From Agroathelia rolfsii (taxonomy: Eukaryota > Basidiomycota > Agaricomycetes > Amylocorticiales > Amylocorticiaceae), in NCBI GenBank assembly GCA_018343915.1, contig JABRWF010000001.1, positions 5,084,001 to 5,148,000 of the forward strand: a DNA stretch of 64,000 bases. The letters run 5' to 3'. The translations under genes were made by a program, and so were the position numbers. Numbering within the stretch: position 1 is the stretch's first letter; each line of letters opens with the position of its first letter. The notes under the pieces are model-generated. The model had not been told where the DNA came from and did no database searches. It saw nothing but the letters and a program-made list of their open reading frames with translations. Positions 33,841 through 43,743 of this stretch are shown here, piece after piece.

Positions 33841-34639
33841 GTGAGGCCTGGAGGCCATGCCCGCCCCTAGAGGAGATGGACGTGGTTGAAGAAAAAGAGC
33901 AGGGCTGCGGCATTTGAAAATTGGTTGATGGTGGCAGTGCAGCTAGTCTGTGATGCTGCGTTATGGTTCAGTAGGACGGCAGGTGGGAAAGAAAAAAAAG
34001 AGAGGAATCAGCAGTGGATCGATGCTGTCACTGCTTAGTCAAAACTATACAGTTCTTTTGGACTCAAACTTGTCTTCCATATAAATAGTATTTGTGTGTA
34101 TTGAGAAGAGGATGAGCTCTTTGGAAAATTGCAGCCTTCGCTTGGCGTCCGATACTCTGTGACTATTCGTAACCGTCACATAGTCAAATCATGTAACTCT
34201 GACGGCATGGCAGATGGCGCAGCACTGGCTAGGCTTTAGCCAATAGCCTGAACCAGTTTGTGCAGCAGGGAATTTCAAACAGCATTGAGTCAATTAACGG
34301 AAAATAAGCAGCCTGATTGGCTAAGACCTGCTTACCAATTAGCTAAGGACAGCCGGTGGCTTGGCTAGCTTATGCAGAACTGTTCCTTTACAACATTAGA
34401 GAGCAAGAGAGAGCGCGGACAAACCAGAGGAGTTGAAAAAGAGCAAGGGGGTAAGAGCATGCGGGAGAGTGCGCAAGAAAATGAGAACAGCTGAAGGCAT
34501 TTTGCCAGCTCTTGGGCTAGCCGCTTATGCCGTTGAACAGTAGCAGCTCTGCCGCTGCATCTGCGTTTGCGTTGGCTCTGCAGCACGCTCCATTTTCAGC
34601 CAGTCCCAGCCGCACTGCTTCAGCTGAGCAAAGCCATGC
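33841..34639. other. Non-coding spacer
   Basis: No gene recognised. Contains scattered short GGCT/AGCC-rich motifs, and nothing else that I can support. Confidence 0.4.
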
Positions 34640-34807
34640 GGTTTCAGCCGAACATTGTCCTGCGGTTTCAGTCAAACTTAGTCACGTGGTTTCAGCCAAA
34701 CATGGTCATGTGGTTTCAGCCGAACATTGTCCTGCGGTTTCAGTCGAACTCAGTCACATGGTTTCAGCCGAACATGGTCATGTGGTTTCAGCCGAACATA
34801 GCTATGT
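34640..34807. repeat. 24-bp minisatellite, seven units
   Basis: Seven units, each starting GGTTTCAGCC or GGTTTCAGTC followed by (G/A)AAC, at 34,640-34,807. Units 1-3 and 4-6 match in order, giving a 72-bp higher-order repeat. The same TTCAGCCGAA core is found in the 34-bp array and near the transposon's right end. Confidence 0.9.
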
Positions 34808-35066
34808 AGCTCCAGCTAAATGTAATTGCAGCACCCTGTGTGAGGCGCTGGCCTATTTCAATTGCTTAGGCTGCTCGCCGCCCTATTTTCAGTGCACGAG
34901 AGTCATAGATATCTCTCTCTCCCTGGCTATTGTGCGTACTTGTCTCATGTCCCTGCAGCCGTCTTTTGTGTATCTTGTAGCTATATAGAGTGCAGCTACC
35001 TATTTATAAAAAGGCTGCCCTTCAAGCCATCTCACACATCCCAGCAAACAGCTGCCTGAGCTTATA

Positions 35067-35808
35067 TGTCATGAGTTGAACTTTTGGCTTTTCTACTCTC
35101 TTGATTTTTCCCTGGTTTTTCTATATTTTTCCTGATTTTATTTTATTTTATATGATTTTCTTTGATTTTGTGCATTGAATGTTTTGCTTACTGTACTTGC
35201 ATTTCTTTTCTGATCATTGAATCCTTTTAGAGGGACCTTAGGGTAGTATTCCTTTACCTTATTTTCTACTCTGATTATCTTATCTCATCTTTGATCTTAT
35301 TGAATATGCTTTTTACTTTACATGTTTGCATTTCTCCTCTTTGTGGCTGATGTGGCTACACTTTCATTCTCCTCTTCAATATTAGGACTCAGCTACTGTA
35401 CAGTTCATGTATGTACTTAAGGCTGGCTGTCCTAGAGAATGCTTCTCTAGTTCAGACCACTCTGTTCACCACTCAGTGTTCTTTGCTCAATCTACTCTTT
35501 CACTTTCTTATGTCTTGGTGATGATGATGCTGGCTTGTCTCTGCTTATGTTCTATGTCTGTATTGTCAAGAGAGGCTGTGTACTCTAATAATCAGTGAGG
35601 GATAGGGTATCTCAATAGTCTGCTCTGTTAGGGACACAGGTATGTAAAGTCCAATGATGTTTGGCATTTGTTAGCCCTTGCCAGGGGTATTCCCACCATG
35701 TTTATTTTCTCAGTTCCCCACCACCTTTTCCATTGTCTCCTACCCCCCCCTCTCTCTTTTTATGGTTGTTTGGAGTGGTTGGTCATGGCCTCTGGCCATG
35801 CCCTGACA
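35067..35808 (+). mobile_element. Solo LTR family F inside the giant transposon, TSD TTATA
   Basis: Begins TGTCATGAGTTGAAC and ends ATGCCCTGACA, 742 bp, flanked by perfect TTATA repeats (35,062-35,066 and 35,809-35,813). The first bases resemble family A LTRs, but the body is different. Weak reading frames within are ignored. It shows that the giant transposon was already in place when this LTR element inserted. Confidence 0.85.
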
Positions 35809-37068
35809 TTATACCCGGTTCTGATGACAAGCAAAAACGCATCCATTATATAAATTCATGCTGCAACACAATTTTTTTTTAGTCTTAAAGCATCATCAAA
35901 GGGAGATTGCTTCGCCTATATGCTTGGCACCTTCCTGCCTACAACACAAGGCTCCATGCAAGCATGATGCGCTCACACACATAACACACCATAACCCTTG
36001 CCCGCACCCACGCACAAGCTCGCCAACAAACTGCTCTAATTTTTCTTGTTGTAATACACCTGACTCATCAAAGAATTTGGTGTATGGCTTCGATCCGTGC
36101 ATCTTGCCCTTGCCCAGCAGCAATTTGCCGTTACTGGCGGAACGGATGTAGTTCAGGGAGACTTCATACCCAGGCGGCTTTGTTTTCTTTAAGGGCTGTG
36201 TCCTCAAGGACACAGTCAGGCGTTTGGAGATGATCTAGTGAGCTAATAGAAGGTAACACAGGTGAGGTGAGGATGAGGACAAAGGCTACAACTTATTGTC
36301 ATATGAGTCACTTACATGTTTTGATACTGTCTTTTGTTTTCCTGTGAAGATGATATCGCCTTCAATAAAGTATGCATGTAACGTTGCAGGTCCGGTCCTC
36401 CTGCTTCTGCCCTGACGCTTACAAGCCCCTGCTGGCCTTGTTTGCCTCATAATTTAGTTTTAATAAGCATTCGTAGCCAAGCGCACCCCTTTTTTTACAG
36501 GCGCAAACCGCCAACCCCAGTGGAAAGCTACTCTGCCAAAATCTGACAAAATCCACCCAGATATCTACATTTCTGGTTATATAATAATTATCTTTAAATT
36601 TAAATGTATAGTCAATCAAATTTTATTTTATCCATACTATACAGAAGGTGTGTTGTAACATCAAGTTTGAAGGCAGAGAAGTTCTGTAGAATGATGCAAG
36701 TTGATAATGCAAAAGATTGATTATACTGAAATACACCAAAATACAGAAATTCATACAGCTGCATATCTGTGAGACCAACAAATTGCTTATATTAGAATTA
36801 ATGCCCTTTTGATATTAAGAACATGCAAAAACTTTTTTCTTTGATGCTGGCTAGGACGGCAGCGCAGCTCAGGCTAATGGCTTCAGCCTATAAACGGCAT
36901 AGCCAGCATGGCGCTAGCCGCGGGGTCTTAGCTGAGCATGGCCGCGCGGCTTCAGCCCAATAAGTTAGGCTGCCTATATGCTCAGGCACATGGGCTCCAC
37001 AAGAAACCCCTGCCTGCCTATGCCTTTTCCAGCTATCTTCTTGGCAACCACCTTCTCTTAAAAAAATC
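35809..37068. other. Spacer with one possible minus-strand exon
   Basis: A minus-strand frame at about 35,990-36,213 encodes SASNGKLLLGKGKMHGSKPY and FFDESGVLQQEKLEQFVGEL. It looks protein-like but has no recognised family and no clear start. The rest (36,240-37,068) has no gene that I can support. GGCTTCAGCC motifs recur at 36,870-36,960. Confidence 0.3.
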
Positions 37069-38756
37069 ATGCCTGCCTATAGATCTTCCCGAAAGCGCTC
37101 CAGGGTGTCCAAGCTAGGCTCAAGGAAAGGCAGCGCTAGACCAGATGAAGAGTCTAGAAATGGATCTATCAGAGAGGCTACGCATGTGAGCAAGCCTGCT
37201 GCAATTTAAGGGCTAAGGGGTTTAGGAATTGTTTTTACAGGGGCCTCAAACACTTCAGGAGTATATAGAGGCCTGGCTCAAAAATGCAGTAGATATGCTC
37301 ACTCGCCAGTACATGGGGCCTGGCAAAACGCTTTCATCCAAGTTTGAATTGCTTTGCAAGAACATTTGGCATGCTTTCTCTATTTTATATCTTGATGCAA
37401 AGGCTAATCTACCGGCGGGCGTGTTGCAGTCTAGATGCTCGAGCTCACAGACAAGAACTCTACAATAAAATCTCGGCAGCTGAACTATCGGCCCATCCAA
37501 GCGAAGGCGAGTGGAGCCTGGTTGCTCTGACGATCGCCGCTGCCCTGCTAAATCCAGGTCAGCTATGCAGCTTAGTAGCCTTACCCTTGAGCCTTATTTA
37601 ATGCTTTTATTATATAGTAACAGTGCCTATTGATGTTTCTCGATTATCTTATCAAGTGAAGAACTTCAAGGCGGCGGCTGATGGGACGCTGTCTCAGCAG
37701 GAGAAATTGTTTGCTAAAAATGCATATAGTAAATTAGAGCCAGTCGGGGACATTCAAGATCCTACAGTTCTTGTTGACAAGCACGGCTATATCCTGTGTT
37801 TTGCATTGCCAGGCATAATACACCCCAAATGCATGGTAATGGCTAACAACACTCCTCTCTGTTGCTTATGTGGCTAAAAAACAGGCTCTTTTCTCCTAGA
37901 ACAATTTTAATAATGGTGCATCCAGTATCTCTAGTTTACTCCGGCAGTCTCGTATGGGTGGCAAATCAAAATCTTCATGGCGAGCATCTGGCTTCCGGGT
38001 TTCTGACAAAAATGCTATTGAAGCTGGAAATCTTGATCTCTCTCCTGGATGGTTTCAGCAGGGCCATAAGGTAAAGTATTATACACTATCCAGTAGCTTG
38101 TTAAGTTAAAAGAGCTTTTTTTTTTTTAGAAACCAGACAGCTCCCTACACTCTTCACCTGCTATTAATTCCGAGGCTGCTGTAAGATTTTTCACCAATAT
38201 CCATGGAGCAGAAAGCTTGGCCGAAGCTACTGCAAGCCTTGTTATGCCACTACAGTATGCTGCCTGTAGGCTTGTTTTGGCCGAGCTGCGTGAAGAGGGG
38301 GTAGTATCAGGCAACCATCCAAATAGACTCCTTTGGAGGATGCCTTTCAACGGGTTAGGTTTGATTTCTAATCGCATCACCCCATCTCACCATGACAACT
38401 CCGGTGCCAAGCCTGTAATGGATCTTCTGGTTGGTGCTGGAACAATGACAGAAGCGTACCTGAGTCTGTATCTGGCTTTTTTATTTATTGAAGAATGCCA
38501 TTAACCTCTATTGGCAGGCTTGGATGAACTGGGAGGAAGAATCAAGTATCTCCCCAGAACTATAGTTTCTATACTTGGGTCAATATTTAGACACAGCTGC
38601 ACTGATTGGAAGGGGGGTGACCGACTTTGCTATGCCTACTATATAAAGGATGAGGTCCTTGCTAAATTTGCTATAAAATGCCCAGACTTCATGCAGATTG
38701 GTAGCATACAGTCTCTGCCTAGCCATTACCTTAAACTATTGCTAGCTAAACAATGA
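37069..38756 (+). CDS. TET/JBP-family 2-oxoglutarate/Fe(II) dioxygenase (candidate 5mC oxidase)
   Basis: TET/JBP enzymes oxidise 5-methyl groups of cytosine or thymine in DNA. Fungal members are known as cargo of DNA transposons. Here a basic start (MPAYRSSRKRSRVSK) is followed by about seven exons. The C-terminal double-stranded beta-helix shows SNRITPSHHDNSG with the HxD iron ligands (His codon 38,388-38,390, Asp codon 38,394-38,396), VMDLLVGAGT, then after an intron IKYLPRTIVSILGSIFRHSC (distal His 38,592-38,594) and GDRLCYAYYIKDEV (Arg 38,622-38,624, likely 2-oxoglutarate binding). All catalytic ligands are present. One stop near 37,880 is avoided or not depending on the splice chosen between 37,830 and 37,915, so integrity is not certain. 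Confidence 0.75.
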
Positions 38757-38987
38757 GACACATGTTTGTAATAGCTTAGCTGCTTTGATTAAATTTTCTA
38801 GAATAGGCGGAGCTAGCAACAAGAGTTTGGCTGAACTTAGGCTAAGGCATAGCAACAGGCCTTGGCTTTGCGGCTTCTTCCTTGCTGCACATTGCAAACA
38901 TCTAACTAGACAGCATCTTTACTAACTGTGCTTGCCCTTAAACATTCTTTAATATATTTTATGGATGCTAGCTTTGATACAATTGCT
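38757..38987. other. Spacer between convergent cargo genes
   Basis: No gene seen; short GGCTGAA motifs near 38,830. Confidence 0.4.
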
Positions 38988-40846
38988 CTACATAATTTCC
39001 CCAATCTGGGCAGCCATAAGTCGCTTCATAGCCTCCCATTTTATAGACCCTGCAATACATTCTAACTGCGATGCACCTTCTGTAGGCATTGGTAGCAATT
39101 TGCTTGTACTGTTTGTTTGGATGGTAAGGATGATGCTCCTAGCTCGGAATATTTGGTCACAGCTGGCCCTAACTTGTGCTGCCTTATTTGGGTCAATGTT
39201 ACTTGACTCAACAAGAGGCACTAGGTAGTCAGTGTTAAGGATGAAGTCAGCCATCTTCTTTATGTTGGTTTTCCACTGCTGGTAGGTGTTGTAGCTTATG
39301 CCCATCCAATGTGAAACATCCTGAATTGTGAGATTATAACCTCCATTAATCTCTTTAGAGGTAAAGCGTCCATCTATACAAGGTAAGCCCAAATTCAATG
39401 CTGCCCTTTCAACAAACAAAACCTGCAGCCAGTTCTTATACAGAGTTCCATATGGCCTAGTCCTAGTTTGAATCCAATGCTGGCGGAGATTGGCTATATG
39501 GTCCTGCATCCAGTCAAGACAAGGCTGATTTATCTTAGCCAGTAGGCGGTCAACAGATGGCTCAGATCCAGAAGCATTGGCCTGGGGAGCATTTTGAGCT
39601 TGCTGGCTAGCATTTATATGTAACCTGGCAGCAGAGCTTTGTTGAATAAGAAGATAGAATGCCTTGAGCATAGATGAGAATGTGCCAATAAGTAAGTATA
39701 TAGCTTGCTTACATCATAATAAATATACAAGCTAAAAACTGGGCTTCCTAATGGCAGCTGGTGCAGATCAAGGAGTTGAGAGAGCTGGGGTGATGTTGCA
39801 GAGTGAGGAAGGATGGAATAGTCTAGAAAGGAGGATAGAGGCCCAAGAGAGGTGAATCCATAGTCTATACGCTTGTACTGCTCATGTACATCAATTGGTG
39901 CAGCAGAAATGCCTAGAGTAGCTGCTATAACTCCAGACATAAGCTGCTGCCACAGCTCCTGTAAATCAGCGGAGGCATTGAATTGAGGTTGGCATAAGTT
40001 CTGAACTGAAATCCCAGTGGCAGCCTGAGAAACAGAGCATTCAAAGTGAAATACTCTTGTTTCCTTGATTTTGTTGAAATCCAAGCCAAGAACAAGAAGG
40101 GCTAGAAATTGTAAGCCGACTTCCAAGGCATTGCTAGCAGACACTGAAACCTCACCAGAAAGATTAGGTGAGCTAGACGCAGCCTGAGTGCTAGTAGCGC
40201 TCTCATATAAAGCTGTGGATGCAATGAATCTCTGCCTTAGATAGAGTATTCAAGATGCTTTACTTACAAGGGTTTTGTAGAGATGAGATAGGCTGACCTA
40301 AAATAAGTTCAGCTAGCTCTAGAGGGTCCATTATAGGAGAGGATGGGATAGCTGTAGCTTTTAGTTTGGATGCACAAAGGGTTAGAATAACTTGAAGCTC
40401 TTACTAGCATCTTCAGTCCAGGACAAACTAGGAGATGGGGCAAAAAGCGGTGAAGGAGGGGTACGTATCCCCCTTGCAACCTCTTCATAGCTAATCTCTG
40501 TAACTGAGAACGTAGGTGAATCCTGATGGGGAGAAGGCGGGGTAGCTGATGGAGCTCTAGAAATTGCCTGATGATCAAACCCTTCATGGCCAAGAGTTGC
40601 TTCAATATTCAGATGGGTTTGCTGATGAGCATTGCTATCTATACGAGGTTATGTTAGCAATCAAAGCTAAATGCTACAATTAAAGACTATATAAGACTTA
40701 CTGGAGCGTTGAGGAGGGGGTCCTGTCCTCCTCTCAGTTAAGTTGGCCAAACTATTCCTTTCAGCATGGGTCCTGCCTGCATATGATATCTCTGCATCGG
40801 CAGGAATAGGAGCCTGGCGAGATCTAGTGCTGCGACGGGGAAGCAT
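38988..40846 (-). CDS. Unrecognised cargo protein, about five exons
   Basis: Function unknown. Starts MLPRRSTRSRQAPIPADAEI at 40,846. Exon 2 (about 40,410-40,640) is Ser/Pro-rich (SATPPSPHQDSPTFSVTEIS). A long exon (39,720-40,190) includes VGLQFLALLVLGLDFNKIKE. The final exon (38,988-39,660) includes GYNLTIQDVSHWMGISYNTY and QQWKTNIKKMADFILNTDYL, which could be a helix-turn-helix-like DNA-contact region (inference). It lies next to the transposase and in the same orientation, so a role in transposition is possible. No stop was seen in the joined frame. Confidence 0.55.
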
Positions 40847-41033
40847 ATTGGATATGGTAGGAGAAAACTTAGGCTGGGGCTTGATGCTAACTACTGAACT
40901 GGCAGTTGCCGCTTATAATAGCACAGCTCCATAGTGCCTTATAGTTTGCCGAGGGTTTTAAAACTTCCGTAAAGTTATAGTAGCAGGGAAATACAATTAA
41001 CAGTGCATACAACAATTGTAAGCTAAACATAGA

Positions 41034-43000
41034 ATCTTATCCAGAGGTATTAAACCTAGCACTACAGAATTCTAATACATCTACCCAGACCTGCAGGCAA
41101 GCTTCCATTTGCTGCAAAGCTATAGCAGGATGCTCTGCTAAGTATACACGTAGAGTCTCTTCATGTTCAGAAGATAGTGGTGAATTCGGAGGATTGCAAG
41201 GTACATGGGATAAATCCGCCGGTCGGCCGACGCTTGCAATAAATGGATTAGGCCGATCCATCTGGCTGGCGTTCTCCCCCCAAAAATGTCCCATAAGGGC
41301 ACTATTGTTGTACTCCTCCCAGTGTTGGAATAGCAATCCGTAGCTATGGAGTATGTGTGACGTAGTCACAGTCACGCGTAGCGTGACATAGTATTTAGAG
41401 TAGCCGCGCATTGTAGTTTGTACCGCATCTGTTTGTCGGCGTACCGTGACCAAGTACAATGACAAGCAGAATAATATCTTGCTTTTTATATTGATTTTGG
41501 CTGGCTGGCTCGCTCGACAAAATAACACCCAGTCTACCCCAAAATGAGCCAGGTCCTGAATGTAGTTGTCTTGTTCCAGATTCTGCAGTCCACGAGGTCC
41601 ATCAAGGTACATGCTATAAAAAAACAATTCCCTTGGAGACTTATCCTCCTGGTGGGTCAGCCAAATTTTGTGGTTGTTCCATGCCTCTGCCCAGTCAAGA
41701 GCATCGCCATGAACAGCATTGAGAAAGATATAATGAATAAGCCATATGTGTGTAGGGTTTAAATGGTCAAGGCCATAGTAAGCTTCCAGTAGTTCAAAGA
41801 ATGACTTCCATTTTCCGCCAAATCCTTGCGTCACATCAACCCAAAGTCTTTCAATGCGTATATTATGGACAGACCTAGAAGAACTAAGAATGCAAGGGCT
41901 AAAATAAAGAAAGGAATGACGAACTTTCCCCAGATATAAGAGCCCCTATTTAAACCATGATGAGCCTCCATCTACTCTGCTACTTGAACGTTCTCTGTGC
42001 CATGGTCGCCATGCACTTGTGAAGGAACTCCATGAACTGATACTGCCTCAAGGAATACAGAAAGGACTGTGGCAGCTTGATTATTGTTGGAAACCCGGAT
42101 GCCAGTCACTAGCCGAGACTTGCCATCAACAAAAGCATGTATAACCATCTTCCAGCAAATAAGACCATGCTGGCCATCGTAATGCCATAGTGAATTTGCA
42201 CCTGGAACCTGGTAAGGCTGGCGTTGTATTGCTTGAGGTCTAAAAGCGCGCGCAGGGCCACAAACTCGTGTATATGCCTCAACGGCCCTTTGGCGGGTGA
42301 TGCAGATATTCATGCGACGTAAAGCTCCCCATAGCAGGCCTCGGCCAAAACCAGGAAACTGATTAAGAATATTGGCTATAAGAGTGTCCAGTTCACCATT
42401 TGATATCTCTGGTAGGCTAGGCTCCAGGTTAGGCATTCGACGAGGCGGTCTACCCTCAGAATATTCAAAGAGAGGTGGCTGAACCGCACGGAGCCCAACA
42501 TCTTGGGCCCGACGGCGGAGTGTCCTGGTAGAGACCCTTGCAACCTTAGCCATCTGAACCATGCTACCCCGGCCAAATCCCAGTCCAGTTTGCATAAAAG
42601 AAGGATCGATATCTATGCGAGGTCTGCCAGGCAAGCCACTGCTTGCCTTCCATGACACAGCAAGGGAAGGGCCGTTATAGGGGTCAATGGACTTTGTTCA
42701 TGCGTTGTTAAGTTCTATAAGCATCTGCTCTAGACTAGTACACAATTCTGCATACAAATTGGCAGGAAAGGCATCTCTATGCTGGCGTACTTGTTAATAT
42801 GGTTGTTAAAGCGCTGATTATGCACCTATGCTACTTACTTGTTCGGCTGAAACGCGAAAGCGCAAGACTTCATTGCGCTTCTCAGTAAGACGGCCTTCAT
42901 CACCTAGCTGGGTTCTTAGGGCAACTTGGACTGTCTGGCTTAGTGACCGGAAGCTAGATGCAAAGTTTGCAAGGCGGTCAGTAGGGTTGAGTAGCGACAT
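41034..43000 (-). pseudogene. DDE integrase-core transposase with two nonsense codons
   Basis: N-terminal exon 42,818-43,000 (LLNPTDRLANFASSFRSLSQ). Then a helix-turn-helix-like segment (MVQMAKVARVSTRTLRRRAQ) after GLPGRPRIDID. The retroviral-integrase-like core has SLWHYDGQHGLICWKMVIHA (Asp 42,176-42,178), VHGDHGTENV (Asp 42,005-42,007) and, after an intron, SVHNIRIERLWVDVT (Glu 41,850-41,852). TGA at 42,698-42,700 and TAG at 41,972-41,974 break the frame; the TAG stands where related proteins as I recall them have Trp. Sequence 41,340-41,500 looks like an in-frame insertion with short palindromes. It probably cannot move the element unless supplied elsewhere. Confidence 0.75.
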
Positions 43001-43468
43001 GCCAGTAGCTTAACAATAGTAGAGCAATAAGTCCTAGTGTAGGCTTCACAAGATTCTGCTTGGCTGCATATGCGTGCATGTAATGCCAAGAAATACTACA
43101 GTGAAACAGCCGAGGTATGCGAGTTCAGCCGAAATCAGATCTCACATTAGATCTAGCATCAGATTAGGCCATTAGCCGAGCTGTTGCAATTGTGTGCCTG
43201 TATACAGGAATATATATATATTCCTATATACGCAATATGCAATGTAGGTGCATTATATAGGAATATATATATATTCCTATATACACACATCTAAGCAACG
43301 CTTGACAAATATACAGAAATATATAGAAATATACAGAAATATACAGAAATATACAGAAATATACAGAAATATACAGATATATATATACTGTATATAAGAA
43401 TATATAGAATATATGTATATATACATATATATACGTATATATATATATATTGACAATATTATACAGGG
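43001..43468. repeat. Right subterminal zone: motif, hairpins, GAAATATACA array
   Basis: GTTCAGCCGAA occurs near 43,125. Two perfect AT palindromes with the core AGGAATATATATATATTCCT lie near 43,205-43,228 and 43,258-43,281. GAAATATACA is repeated about six times at 43,313-43,375, followed by (TA)n to the terminal repeat. The left end shares the GAAATATACA and (TA)n elements. Confidence 0.75.
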
Positions 43469-43492
43469 TTTTGTCCACTTTGGACGAGGATA
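43469..43492 (-). repeat. Right terminal inverted repeat
   Basis: Starts TTTTGTCCAC and ends GAGGATA, followed by AATATC at 43,493-43,498. Complementary to 21,056-21,079 at 19 of 24 positions. Confidence 0.75.
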
Positions 43493-43498
43493 AATATC
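43493..43498. repeat. Right target-site duplication AATATC
   Basis: Exact copy of 21,050-21,055. Confidence 0.8.
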
Positions 43499-43743
43499 AA
43501 ATCAAAATCAAGGCCTTTTATTCGTAAGCTAGAGCTCTCAAACGTCTGAAGAACAAGGTCAAACTTTTACAAAGGCTGAACGATGAGTCCTTGACTTTAA
43601 GCGAAGTATGATTTCATTTTGTGAAAAATGATCTAAAGAAATAACACAAAGTCTATGAGAATGCAATTGTGCTCAAGCCTTCTATCAACACAGATTACTG
43701 TGTCTTCCAAATTTTAAATCCAATTAAACTGATTTTTTGAGAC

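Larger units (their letters stand above)
21056..43492. mobile_element. Giant 22.4-kb cargo-bearing DNA transposon with TIRs
   Basis: The ends are imperfect 24-bp inverted repeats agreeing at 19 of 24 positions (outer TATCC, inner GTGGACAAAA). They lie inside a perfect 6-bp TSD. Both subterminal zones are (TA)n-rich with GAAATATACA repeats. Contents: a DDE integrase-like transposase at the right end, a TET/JBP-type dioxygenase, a HECT-like gene, a zinc-finger gene with possible caspase-like residues, two unknown genes and several minisatellites. The integrase-like core recalls the eukaryotic IS3-like (IS3EU) group; the TET/JBP cargo recalls fungal KDZ elements, but I see no KDZ transposase. 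Superfamily unproven. Confidence 0.75.

Noticed and set aside
34567..34809. Possible CRISPR-like array
   Set aside because: Units are contiguous 24-bp tandem repeats without unique spacers, in a eukaryotic context.
34527..34988. Plus-strand frame with repeated VVSAEHGH-type units
   Set aside because: The repetition follows the 24-bp DNA minisatellite; two other frames are equally open, so coding is not supported.
35407..35882. Plus-strand frames
   Set aside because: Inside the family F solo LTR or across its edge; no protein features.
43224..43478. Tyr/Ile-rich minus-strand frame
   Set aside because: Arises from the GAAATATACA array and (TA)n in the transposon end.
21056..43492. Assignment of the giant transposon to the KDZ superfamily
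   Set aside because: TET/JBP cargo fits, but no KDZ transposase or CxC-type domain is visible; the transposase has an integrase-type core and the TSD is 6 bp.
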